NCBI GenBank assembly: GCA_936450465.1
Contig: OW388293.1
Coordinates: 46,552,040-46,616,039 of the forward strand
Length of the DNA: 64,000 bases
Source: Gibbula magus
Taxonomy: Eukaryota; Mollusca; Gastropoda; Trochida; Trochidae
Direction: 5' to 3'
Under the pieces are notes generated by a model, which saw nothing but the letters and a program-made list of their open reading frames with translations, was not told the origin of the DNA and did not search any database. Positions within the stretch are counted from its first letter, which is position 1. Every line of letters begins with the position of its first letter. The position numbers and the translations under genes are program-made. This document shows, piece after piece, positions 1-13,667 of the stretch.

Positions 1-3000
1 TAATCTACCCCTAAACTGACACCCCTCTATTCCTATACTAACCTACTCCTAAACTGACACCCCTCTATTCCTATACTAACCTACCCCTAAACTGACACCC
101 CTCTATTCCTATACTAACCTACCCCTAAACTGACACCCCTCTATTCCTATACTAACCTACCCCTAAACTGATATCCCTATATTCCTATACTAACCTACCC
201 CTAAACTGACACCCCTCTATCCCTATACTTACCTACCCCTAAACTGATTTCCCTCTATTCTTATACTAACCTACCCCTAAACTGATTTCCCTCTATTCTT
301 ATACTAACCTACCCCTAAACTAACATCCCTCTATTCGTATACTAACCTACCCCTAAACTGATATCCATATATTCCTATACTAACCTACTCCTAAACTGAT
401 ATCCCTCTATTCCTATACTAATCTACCCCTAAACTGACACCCCTCTATTCCTATACTAACCTACCCCTAAACTGACATCCCTCTATTCCTGTACTAACCT
501 ACCCCTAAACTGATATCCATCTATTCCTATACTAACCTACCCCTAAACTGACATCCCTCTATTCCTATACTAACCTACCCCTTAACTGATATCCCTCTAT
601 TCCCATACTAACCTACCTCTCAACTGACATCTCTCTATTCCTATACTAACCTACCCCTAAACTGATATCCCTCTATTCCTATACTAACCCACCCCTAAAC
701 TGACATCCCTCTATTCCTAAACTAACCTACCTCTCAACTGATATCCCTCTATTCCTATACTAAACTACCCCTAAACTGACACCCCTCTATTCCTATACTA
801 ACCTACCCCTAAACTGACATCCCTCTATTCCTATACTAACATACCCCTAAACTGACATCCCTTTATTCCTATACTAACCTACCCCTAAACTGATATCCCT
901 CTATTCCTATAATAACCTACCTCTCAACTGACATCTCTCTATTCCTATACTAACCTACCCCTAAACTGATATCCCTCTATTCCTATACTAACCTACCCCT
1001 AAACTGACATCCCTCTATTCCTAAACTAACCTACCTCTCAACTGATATCCCTCTATTCCTATACTAAACTACCCCTGAACTGACACCCCTCTATTCCTAT
1101 ACTAACCTACCCCTAAACTGACATCCCTATATTCCTATACTAACCTACTCCTAAACTGATATCCCTCTATTCCTATACTAATCTACCCCTAAACTGACAC
1201 CCCTCTATTCCTATACTAACCTACTCCTAAACTGACACCCCTCTATTCCTATACTAACCTACCCCTAAACTGACATCCCTATATTCCTACACTAACCTAC
1301 TCCTAAACTGATATCCCTCTATTCCTATACTAATCTACCCCTAAACTGACACCCCTCTATTCCTATACTTACCTACCCCTAAACTGACATCCCTCTATTT
1401 CTATACTAACCTTCCCCTCAACTGATATCCCTCTATTCCTTTACTAACCTACCCCTAAACTGATATCCCTCTATTCCTATACTAACCTACCCCTAAACTG
1501 ACATCCCTATATTCCTATACTAACCTACCCCTAAACTGACACCCCTCTATTCCTATACTAACCTACCCCTAAACTGACACCCCTCTATTCCTATACTAAC
1601 CTACCCCTAAACTGACACCCCTCTATTCCTATACTAACCTACCCCTAAACTGATATCCCTATATTCCTATACTAACCTACCCCTAAACTGACACCCCTCT
1701 ATTCCTATACTTACCTACCCCTAAACTGATTTCCCTCTATTCTTATACTAACCTACCCCTAAACTGATATCCCTCTATTCTTATACTAACCTACCCCTAA
1801 ACTAACATCCCTCTATTCGTATACTAACCTACCCCTAAACTGATATCCCTATATTCCTATACTAACCTACTCCTAAACTGATATCCCTCTATTCCTATAC
1901 TAATCTACCCCTAAACTGACACCCCTCTATTCCTATACTAACCTACCCCTAAACTGACATCCCTCTATTCCTGTACTAACCTACCCCTAAACTGATATCC
2001 ATCTATTCCTATACTAACCTACCCCTAAACTGACATCCCTCTATTCCTATACTAACCTACCCCTAAACTGACATCCCTCTATTCCCATACTAACCTACCT
2101 CTCAACTGACATCTCTCTATTCCTATACTAACCTACCCCTAAACTGATATCCCTCTATTCCTATACTAACCCACCCCTAAACTGACATCCCTCTATTCCT
2201 AAACTAACCTACCTCTCAACTGATATCCCTCTATTCCTATACTAAACTACCCCTAAACTGACACCCCTCTATTCCTATACTAACCTACCCCTAAACTGAC
2301 ATCCCTATATTCCTATACTAACCTACTCCTAAACTGATATCCCTCTATTCCTATACTAATCTACCCCTAAACTGACATCCCTCTATTCTTATACTAACCT
2401 ACCCCTAAACTGACATCCCTCTATTTCTATACTAACCTACCCCTCAACTGATATCCCTCCATTCCTATACTAACCTACCCCTAAACTGATATCCCTCTAT
2501 TCCTATACTAACCTACCCCTAAAATGATATCCCTCTATTCCTGTACTAACCTACCCCTCAACTGATATCCCTCTGTTCCTATACTAACCTACCCCTAAAC
2601 TGACATCCCTCTATTCCTATACTAACCTACCCCTAAACTGACATCCCTCTATTCCTATACTAACCTACCCCTAAACTGACATCCCTCTATTCCTATACTA
2701 ACCTACCCCTAAACTGATATCCCTCTATTCCTATACTAACCTACCTCTCAACTGACAACCCTCTATTCCTATACTAACCTACCCCTAAACTGATATCCCT
2801 CTATTCCTATACTAACCTACCCCTAAACTGACACCCCTCTATTCCTATACTAACCTACCTCTCAACTGCCATCCCTCTATTCCTATACTAACCTACCCCT
2901 AAACTGACATCCCTCTATTCCTATACTAACCTACCCCTAAACTGATATCCCTCTATTCTTATACTAACCTACCCCTAAACTGACATCCCTCTATTCGTAT

Positions 3001-6000
3001 ACTAACCTACCCCTAAACTGATATCCCTCTATTTCTATACTAACCTACCCATTAACTGATATCCCTCTATTCCTTTACTAACCTACCCCTAAACTGACAC
3101 CCCTCTATTCCTATACTAACCTACCCCTAAACTGACATCCCTCTATTCCTATACTAACCTACCCCTAAACTGACATCCCTCTATTCCTATACTAACCTAC
3201 CCGTAAACTGACACCCCTCTATTCCTATACTAACCTACCCCTAAACTGACATCCCTCTATTCCTATACTAACATACCCCTAAACTGACATCCCTTTATTC
3301 CTATACTAACCTACCCCTAAACTGATATCCCTCTATTCCTATACTAACCTACCTCTCAACTGACATCTCTCTATTCCTATACTAACCTACCCCTAAACTG
3401 ATATCCCTCTATTCCTATACTAACCTACCCCTAAACTGACATCCCTCTATTCCTAAACTAACCTACCTCTCAACTGATATCCCTCTATTCCTATACTAAA
3501 CTACCCCTAAACTGACACCCCTCTATTCCTATACTAACCTACCCCTAAACTGACATCCCTATATTCCTATACTAACCTACTCCTAAACTGATATCCCTCT
3601 ATTCCTATACTAATCTACCCCTAAACTGACACCCCTCTATTCCTATACTAACCTACCCCTAAACTGACACCCCTCTATTCCTATACTAACCTACCCCTAA
3701 ACTGACATCCCTATATTCCTACACTAACCTACTCCTAAACTGATATCCCTCTATTCCTATACTAATCTACCCCTAAACTGACACCCCTCTATTCCTATAC
3801 TTACCTACCCCTAAACTGACATCCCTCTATTCCTATACTAACCTACCCCTAAACTGATATCCCTCTATTCCTATACTAACCTACCCCTAAACTGACATCC
3901 CTCTATTCCTATACTAACCTACCCCTAAACTGATATCCCTCTATTCCTATACTAACCTACCTCTCAACTGACATCCCTCTATTCCTATACTAACCTACCC
4001 CTAAACTGATATCCCTCTATTCCTATACTAACCTACCCCTAAACTGACACCCCTCTATTCCTATACTAACCTACCTCTCAACTGACATCCCTCTATTCCT
4101 ATACTAACCTACCCCTAAACTGACATCCCTCTATTCCTATACTAACCTACCCCTAAACTGATATCCCTCTATTCTTATACTAACCTACCCCTAAACTGAC
4201 ATCCCTCTATTCGTATACTAACCTACCCCTAAACTGATATCCCTCTATTCCTATACTAACCTACCCATTAACTGATATCCCTCTATTCCTTTACTAACCT
4301 ACCCCTAAACTGACACCCCTCTATTCCTATACTAACCTACCCCTAAACTGACATCCCTCTATTCCTATACTAACCTACCCCTAAACTGACATCCCTCTAT
4401 TCCTATACTAACCTACCCGTAAACTGACACCCCTCTATTCCTATACTAACCTACCCCTAAACTGACATCCCTCTATTCCTATACTAACATACCCCTAAAC
4501 TGACATCCCTTTATTCCTATACTAACCTACCCCTAAACTGATATCCCTCTATTCCTATACTAACCTACCTCTCAACTGACATCTCTCTATTCCTATACTA
4601 ACCTACCCCTAAACTGATATCCCTCTATTCCTATACTAACCTACCCCTAAACTGACATCCCTCTATTCCTAAACTAACCTACCTCTCAACTGATATCCCT
4701 CTATTCCTATACTAAACTACCCCTAAACTGACACCCCTCTATTCCTATACTAACCTACCCCTAAACTGACATCCCTATATTCCTATACTAACCTACTCCT
4801 AAACTGATATCCCTCTATTCCTATACTAATCTACCCCTAAACTGACACCCCTCTATTCCTATACTAACCTACCCCTAAACTGACACCCCTCTATTCCTAT
4901 ACTAACCTACCCCTAAACTGACATCCCTATATTCCTACACTAACCTACTCCTAAACTGATATCCCTCTATTCCTATACTAATCTACCCCTAAACTGACAC
5001 CCCTCTATTCCTATACTTACCTACCCCTAAACTGACATCCCTCTATTCCTATACTAACCTACCCCTAAACTGATATCCCTCTATTCATATACTAACCTAC
5101 CCCTAAACTGACATCCCTCTATTCCTAAACTAACCTACCTCTCAACTGATATCCCTCTATTCCTATACTAAACTACCCCTAAACTGACACCCCTCTATTC
5201 CTATACTAACCTACCCCTAAACTGACACCCCTCTATTCCTATACTAACCTACTCCTAAACTGATATCCCTCTATTCCTATACTAATCTACCCCTAAACTG
5301 ACACCCCTCTATTCCTATACTAACCTACCCCTAAACTGACACCCCTCTATTCCTATACCAACCTACCCCTAAACTGACATCCCTATATTCCTACACTAAC
5401 CTACTCCTAAACTGATATCCCTCTATTCCTATACTAATCTACCCCTAAACTGACACCCCTCTATTCCTATACTAACCTACCTCTCAACTGACATCTCTCT
5501 ATTCCTATACTAACCTACCCCTAAACTGATATCCCTCTATTCCTATACTAACCTACCCCTAAACTGATATCCCTCTATTCCTATACTAACCTAGACCTAA
5601 ACTGACATCCCTCTATTCCTAAACTAACCTACCTCTCAACTGATATCACTCTATTCCTATACTAACCTACCCCTAAACTGACACCCCTCTATTCCTATAC
5701 TAACCTACCCCTAAACTGACATCCCTCTATTCCTGTACTAACCTACCCCTAAACTGATATCCCTCTTTTCCTATACTAACCTACCCCTAAACTGATATCC
5801 CTCTATTCCTATACTAACCTACCCCTAAACTGACACCCCTCTATTCCTATACTAACCTACCCCTAAACTGACACCCCTCTATTCCTATACTAACCTACCC
5901 CTAAACTGACACCCCTCTATTCCTATACTAACCTACCCCTAAACTGACACCCCTCTATTCCTATATCAACCTACCCCTAAACTGACACCCCTCTATTCCT

Positions 6001-9000
6001 ATACTAACCTACCCCTAAACTGACATCCCTCTATTCCTATACTAACCTACCCCTAAACTGACATCCCTCTATTCTTATACTAACCTACCCCTAAACTGAC
6101 ATCCCTCTATTTCTATACTAACCTACCCCTCAACTGATATCCCTCTATTCCTTTACTAACCTACCCCTAAACTGATATCCCTCTATTCCTATACTAACCT
6201 ACCCCTAAACTGACATCCCTATATTCCTATACTAACCTACCCCTAAACTGACACCCCTCTATTCCTATACTCACCTACCCCTAAACTTACACCCCTCTAT
6301 TCCTATACTAACCTATCCCTAAACTGACACCCCTCTATTCCTATACTAACCTACCCCTAAACTGATATCCCTATATTCCTATACTAACCTACCCCTAAAC
6401 TGACACCCCTCTATTCCTGTACTTACTTACCCCTAAACTGATTTCCCTCTATTCTTATACTAACCTACCCCTAAACTGATATCCCTCTAATCCTATACTA
6501 ACCTACCCCTAAACTGACACCCCTCTATTCCTATACTAACCTACCCCTAAACTGACATCCCTCTATTCCTGTACTAACCTACCCCTAAACTGATATCCCT
6601 CTTTTCCTATACTAACCTACCCCTAAACTGATATCCCTCTATTCCTATACTAACCTACCCCTAAACTGACACCCCTCTATTCCTATACTAACCTACCCCT
6701 AAACTGACACCTCTCTATTCCTATACTAACCTACCCCTAAACTGACACCCCTCTATTCCTATACTAACCTACCCCTAAACTGACACCCCTCTATTCCTAT
6801 ATCAACCTACCCCTAAACTGATATCCCTCTATTCCTATACTAACCTACCCCTAAACTGACATCCCTCTATTCCTATACTAACCTACCCCTAAACTGACAT
6901 CCCTCTATTCTTATACTAACCTACCCCTAAACTGACATCCCTCTATTTCTATACTAACCTACCCCTCAACTGATATCCCTCTATTCCTTTACTAACCTAC
7001 CCCTAAACTGATATCCCTCTATTCCTATACTAACCTACCCCTAAACTGACATCCCTATATTCTTATACTAACCTACCCCTAAACTGACACCCCTCTATTC
7101 CTATACTAACCTACCCCTAAACTAACACCCCTCTTTTCCTATACTAACCTACCCCTAAACTGACACCCCTCTATTCCTATACTAACCTACCCCTAAACTG
7201 ATATCCCTATATTCCTATACTAACCTACCCCTAAACTGACACCCCTCTATTCCTGTACTTACTTACCCCTAAACTGATTTCCCTCTATTCTTATACTAAC
7301 CTACCCCTAAACTGATATCCCTCTATTCTTATACTAACCTACCCCTAAACTGACATCCCTCTATTCGTATACTAACCTACCCCTAAACTGATATCCCTAT
7401 ATTCCTATACTAACCTACTCCTAAACTGATATCCCTCTATTCCTATACTAATCTACCCCTAAACTGACACCCCTCTATTCCTATACTAACCTACCCCTAA
7501 ACTGACATCCCTCTATTCCTGTACTAACCTACCCCTAAACTGATATCCATCTATTCCTATACTAACCTACCCCTAAACTGACATCCCTCTCTTCCTATAC
7601 TAACCTACCCCTAAACTGATATCCCTCTATTCCTATACTAACCTACCTCTCAACTGACATCTCTCTATTCCTATACTAACCTACCCCTAAACTGATATCC
7701 CTCTATTCCTATACTAACCTACCCCTAAACTGACATCCCTCTATTCCTAAACTAACCTACCTCTCAACTGATATCCCTCTATTCCTATACTAAACTACCC
7801 CTAAACTGACACCCCTCTATTCCTATACTAACCTACCCCTAAACTGACATCCTTATATTCCTATACTAACCTACTCCTAAACTGATATCCCTCTATTCCT
7901 ATACTAATCTACCCCTAAACTGACATCCCTCTATTCTTATACTAACCTACCCCTAAACTGACATCCCTCTATTTCTATACTAACCTACCCCTCAACTGAT
8001 CTCCCTCCATTCCTATACTAACCTACCCCTAAACTGATATCCCTCTATTCCTATACTAACCTACCCCTAAAATGATATCCCTCTATTCCTGTACTAACCT
8101 ACCCCTCAACTGATATCCCTCTGTTCCTTTACTAACCTACCCCTAAACTGACATCCCTCTATTCCTCTACTAACCTACCCCTAAACTGATATCCCTCTAT
8201 TCCTATACTAACCTACCCCTAAACTGACATCCCTCTATTTCTATACTAACCTACCCCTAAACTGATATCCCTCTATTTCTATACTACCCTATCCCTAAAC
8301 TGATATCCCTCTATTCCTATACTAACCTACCCCTAAACTGACATCCCTCTATTCCTATACTAACCTACCCCTAAACTGACACCCCTCTATTCCTATACTA
8401 ACCTACCCCTAAACTGACATCCGTCTATTCCTATACTAACCTACCCCTAAACTGATATCCCTCTATTCCTATACTAACCTACCTCTCAACTGACATCCCT
8501 CTATTCCTATACTAACCTACCCCTAAACTGATATCCCTCTATTCCTATACTAACCTACCCCTAAACTGACACCCCTCTATTCCTATACTTACCTACCCCT
8601 AAACTGATATCCCTCTATTCCTATACTAACCTACCCCTAAACTGATATCCCTCTATTCTTATACTAACCTACAACTAAACTGACATCCCTCTATTCGTAT
8701 ACTAACCTACCCCTAAACTGATATCCCTCTATTCCTATACTAACCTACCCATAAACTGATATCCCTCTATTTCTTTACTAACCTACCCCTAAACTGACAC
8801 CCCTCTATTCCTATACTAACCTACCCCTAAACTGACATCCCTCTATTCCTATACTAACCTACCCCTAAACTGACATCCCTCTATTCCTATACTAACCTAC
8901 CCGTAAACTGACACCCCTCTATTCCTATACTAACCTACCCCTAAACTGACATCCCTCTATTCCTATACTAACCTACCCCTAAACTGACATCCCTCTATTC

Positions 9001-10612
9001 CTATACTAACCTACCCCTAAACTGATATCCCTCTATTCCTATACTAACCTACCTCTCAACTGACATCTCTCTATTCCTATACTAACCTACCCCTAAACTG
9101 ATATCCCTCTATTCCTATACTAACCGACCCCTAAACTGACATCCCTCTATTCCTAAACTAACCTACCTCTCAACTGATATCCCTCTATTCCTATACTAAA
9201 CTACCCCTAAACTGACACCCCTCTATTCCTATACTAATCTACCCCTAAACTGACACCCCTCTATTCCTATACTAACCTACCCCTAAACTGACACCCCTCT
9301 ATTCCTATACTAACCTACCCCTAAACTGACATCCCTATATTCCTATACTAACCTACTCCTAAACTGATATCCCTCTATTCCTATACTAATCTACCCCTAA
9401 ACTGACACCCCTCTATTCCTATACTAACCTACCCCTAAACTGACATCCCTCTATTCCTATACTTACCTACCCCTAAACTGATATCCCTCTATTCCTATAC
9501 TAACCTACCCCTAAACTGACACCCCTCTATTCCTATATCAACCTACCCCTAAACTGACACCCCTCTATTCCTATACTAACCTACCCCTAAACTGACACCC
9601 CTCTATTCCTATACTAACCTACCCCTAAACTGACATCCCTCTATTCCTGTACTAACCTACCCCTAAACTGATATCCCTCTTTTCCTATACTAACCTACCC
9701 CTAAACTGATATCCCTCTATTCCTATACTAACCTACCCCTAAAGTGACACCCCTCTATTCCTATACTAACCTACCCCTAAACTGACACCCCTCTATTCCT
9801 ATACTAACCTACCCCTAAACTGACACCCCTCTATTCCTATATCAACCTACCCCTAAACTGACACCCCTCTATTCCTATACTAACCTACCCCTAAACTGAC
9901 ACCCCTCTATTCCTATACTAACCTACCCCTAAACTGACATCCCTCTATTCCTGTACTAACCTACCCCTAAACTGATATCCCTCTTTTCCTATACTAACCT
10001 ACCCCTAAACTGATATCCCTCTATTCCTATACTAACCTACCCCTAAACTGACATACCTCTATCTCTATACTAACCTACCTCTCAACTGACATCCCTCTAT
10101 TCCTATACTAACCTACCTCTAAACTGATATCACTCTATTCCTATACTAACCTACCCCTAAACTGACACCCCTCTATTCCTATACTAACCCACCCCTAAAC
10201 TGATATCCCTCTATTCCTATACTAACCTACCCCTAAACTGACACCCCTCTATTCCTATACTAACCCACCCCTAAACTGATATCCCTCTATTCCTATACTA
10301 ACCTACCCCTAAACTGACACCCCTCTATTCCTATACTAACCTACCCCTAAACTGATATCCTTCTATTCCTATACTAACCTACCCCTAAACTGACATCCCT
10401 CTATTCCTTTAATAACCTACCCCTAAACTGATATCCCTCTATTCCTATACTAACCTACCCCTAAACTGACACCCCTCTATTCCTATACTAACCTACCCCT
10501 AAACTGATATCCTTCTATTCCTATACTAACCTACCCCTAAACTGACATCCCTCTATTCCTTTTCTAACCTACCCCTAAACTGATATCCCTCTATTCCTAT
10601 ACTAGCCTACCC
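1..10612. repeat. 38-bp satellite array A
   Basis: About 280 head-to-tail copies of a 38-bp monomer, core TACTAACCTACCCCTAAACT followed by GACATCCCTCTATTCCTA. The main variants are GATATCC, GACATCC and GACACCC after the ACTG. The + strand consensus has one G against about fifteen C and contains no AG dinucleotide, so the array has extreme strand asymmetry. Blocks of variant monomers recur at exact multiples of 38 (for example 1216 and 1482 bp), so higher-order repeats exist. The left edge lies outside the window; the right edge is sharp at about 10612. No long ORF. Confidence 0.97.
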
Positions 10613-10970
10613 CTAAACTAACAAACCATATTTATTTGGTTGGTTAACATTTTCAAGTTCTGGTCCAAATGTCATTATCTTTTCTGAAATATAATGCTTA
10701 CTGTATTTGACAACTGTTATTTTCATGCACCTAACAAATATAATCTTTTAAAAAATATTGCCTGTTTTTCGGACTGTATGTATTTGCGAATGATATGTAG
10801 GAGGCCTTGTTATGAATTGAACTGTTCAAATGAACTGTAATGATAGAGATTCAAAAATAAAAGCAAGTTCCAATATTTTTTATTTGGTTGCCAATCATTC
10901 TGTTAAGAAAAAAATATCACTTATCTGACATTCTTCGAAAGAAAATTGCCCGGCTTTTAGTAATATTGCT

Positions 10971-11269
10971 TTAAGGATGTCCGTCCTTCCTGTTGAACTT
11001 CAAAAATGAAATATGATTAAGTAAAGATTTTTTCTCATCTTTATTTACTTCATGATATTCTACGTCATCATTTTTTTCTCATTTTTCCATAGACTACCAT
11101 GTTAAAATTGTACTTCACCAAACTATGTTACAGGCGTCATATCTCGAAAAAAAACCACACTACCCCCTATTTTTTAATGCTAATTTTCCAATCTTATACT
11201 TTGATCTTTTGAAAAATATAAGATAAAAAAAAGTTTAATACTATAAATTTGAGGAGCGAACATCCTTAA
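10971..11269. mobile_element. Short inverted-repeat element (TTAA-flanked MITE), 299 bp
   Basis: Left end TTAAGGATGTCCGTCC and right end GAGCGAACATCCTTAA are inverted repeats of each other with few mismatches, and both begin or end at TTAA. This fits a piggyBac-type non-autonomous element (TTAA target duplication). The interior is AT-rich without an ORF. In the duplicate block the same element is broken up by further insertions (about 25470-26566). Confidence 0.6.
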
Positions 11270-11317
11270 CTGTAAGCGGCAAATCCTTTCTTACTGCTTA
11301 TGACAGTAGCCAGGAGT

Positions 11318-11545
11318 TCAGCAACTTTGTCTGCAGTAGAAAACAGTTCTACACGCATTTAGGTTTGAGTTCAATGCTACACTGAGTAGTACCAGTGGTG
11401 TACCACCCATGGTTCGATAGTTCCAGCCGGTGCTCGCAGGTTTCACCGCAATGCATAGCCACACTTTCTCCCTGCAACGATACTACCAGCCGTGATATAA
11501 GTGAACTAATCTTGAAAGCGGCGTAAAACCCAACTCACCTCACCA
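11318..11545 (+). mobile_element. Headless SINE copy
   Basis: The sequence from GCAACTTTGTCTGCAGTA to AAAGCGGCGTAAAACCCAAC plus a CTCACCTCACC tail matches the body and tail of the complete SINE at 21743-22063, but the tRNA-like head is missing. The duplicate lies at 26615-26841. Confidence 0.75.
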
Positions 11546-13510
11546 TGACAGAAGCCATCTTTCCAAATTGTTTTAATTTTTTCACACGAACTACTACGAT
11601 ACTGTTAGTTCTGTTAGGTCAAGATTCTGGGTTAAGCAACATTTTAACGCTGTTACAAGTGTACAATAAACAACTATAGGCGAAATTTCATAGCGATGAT
11701 AAAACATTTCAAAATTAGATACTGACACTGCAATTCAAATAACATGAATATTGACATGTTCACTGCTTAATGTAACAAAACGGTTGGGTGTGAGCAACCA
11801 CTTGAATATTGAAATATCCAGTTTGAACTCTTAATTTCGGAACTGTAATTACTTGAAGTTGTACACTCGTTAAGCACAATTCTACTTACATAAACTACAT
11901 TGAACGGCAGAGTTTCAAAGTATGTCGGATCCTCATAAACACTGTAGTTGTGATACTTGTGAGGCGACTATAAACTAGGTGAAGCATATAGAAAATATAG
12001 GTGAAAGTTCACCATACTGAGGCACCGATTCTTAAATACAAATGGTGTTTTAAATGTTAACGAAGGCATACTTAATTAACTAAAGTTATTGTTGGTTTTA
12101 TAACTGCTACTTAATCAATTTCATTATCAAGCAAGCAAAGATCTTTAGTTAATAAACTTTGGCAGAGATGGTTTTAGTGTTATTCAGTGTTTTCTGATTC
12201 ATCTTCGTATGAAATGCTTGCTAAAAAAATCTTTAATATTTCAATTTCAATGGAACATACTAATGTATTTCAACCTAAATATGTGCCACTATTTTGAAAA
12301 AAGAAATATCCACAAGTTTTTTTATTTTTATGTTTTAAAAATAAATAAAAGCTGCTCTTCGATTTCAATGGAGAATATATGTGTCTTTTATCTAAGAAAT
12401 TAATTTATGATTGTTTTATGTACATATATTGTTTAAATTATCATGTTTGTGGTTAAATGTAAAATTACTCCAATCTCATTATATTTCCATGATTTTGGAA
12501 CAAATGCAATCTAAAATGTGACAAGTTTACCCATATTAATATTTTGGTTTAGTTAAAATTAATTTTGAATTAATGAATTAAAGTTTACATTGAGTAGTGA
12601 AATTCTGATAAAAATAAATTTATGTTCATACAACTATTTTTTCGTTTGGTGTATAAAATGACAAACATTACAGATTTTGGGGCGATATTTAAAATACTTT
12701 TTTTTCGATTTCAATGTGTTTTGCAACTTCGATCTATTTCAACATAAATATTTTATCTAATATAATGTCTAAAAAATTAATTCTACAAAGATTTGGTGTT
12801 GGCGAAAATAAATTTCACAGAAACTATTATGTTGAAACCATTTGATGGTACATAATGTCCAACATAATGGTGTATTTCAACACGAATTTGAACATGTATA
12901 AAATATTTGGCCATGAATGACATACATTTTACAGACGATGTGTTCTCAACTGTTAATAAAATTTCAATAATTTTAAGCCTCATTCTGTCTAATCTGCAAG
13001 AATGAAATGAACAAAAGCTTACATTTGATAACTACAATCCGGCATTTATTAACGGCAAGCGTACACTATATTACATCGGGGATTTAGACCCGGCGCTTTA
13101 GGCAGGTATTAGGCAAGGAATTATTAAACAATTTATGGTATCGATATTTATCAAATATTATTCAATATACAGAATTATAATCAATAAAATGATCATTATC
13201 AATCCCTATGAGTTATACGACGAATATTAAACTTATATTTTAGAGTGAACATTATATCAAAGTAATCAGTATGAGAGGTTGTAAAAATAAAAATGAATAG
13301 AGAAGAGCGATGAGAGTCCGTTCACCTTTTCTGTTAAACTATGTTTGTGGTAGTTTCGCATATAACACTTCTCAAGGATTTACATTATTTTTCTTCATAC
13401 TGTTAGCAAAGCATGTAATGTAATCTACTTCTACAGTTTTAAAGACACTTGACTATTGGGTCACACCCAAATAAATCAGACGAGAATGTGCTTAATATTT
13501 ATTGGTAAAA
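11546..13510. other. AT-rich upstream region, no gene seen
   Basis: Very AT-rich sequence with only short chance ORFs and no recognised domain. It is preserved almost unchanged in the second block (26842-28805), as expected from recent duplication, so its conservation is not evidence of function. Confidence 0.6.
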
Positions 13511-13517
13511 TTGTAGA

Positions 13518-13525
13518 TCACGTGA
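13518..13525 (+). promoter_or_regulatory. Palindromic E-box upstream of FREP copy 1
   Basis: TCACGTGA, a canonical CACGTG bHLH-ZIP site, lies 84 bases before the start codon and 15 bases before a TATA-like box. The same octamer with similar spacing to a TATA element occurs upstream of FREP copy 2 and of the minus-strand PAN-EGF-FReD gene, and at the decayed locus near 37.18 kb. Confidence 0.55.
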
Positions 13526-13540
13526 CCATGTTTCAAAATG

Positions 13541-13549
13541 AGATAAAAG
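13541..13549 (+). promoter_or_regulatory. TATA-like box of FREP copy 1
   Basis: AGATAAAAGGGGG is the only TATA-like motif directly upstream of the signal-peptide exon, about 65-70 bases before the ATG. That leaves a 5' UTR of roughly 40 bases if transcription starts about 30 bases downstream. Identical in copy 2. Confidence 0.45.
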
Positions 13550-13609
13550 GGGGAATATCTCCGTGGTTCAACGCAATCGACGCTTGCTTCAACGATAACT
13601 GTCTGGAAG

Positions 13610-13667
13610 ATGTCGACCTTCAAGCTTGCTTTGCTTATTCTTGGCCTGGCCCTGTCCTTCAACGAAG
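13610..13667 (+). CDS. FREP copy 1, exon 1 (signal peptide)
   Basis: A 58-nt coding exon: 19 codons plus the first base of a Gly codon. The context GGAAGATGT gives a purine at -3. Donor GTATGT. The overlapping longer open frame from 13456 is a different frame without a signal peptide and is not the gene. Confidence 0.85.

Noticed and set aside
1..10612. Telomere or CRISPR array
   Set aside because: Monomers are directly contiguous with no spacers, and TTAGGG-like cores occur once per 38 bp, so this is an ordinary satellite.
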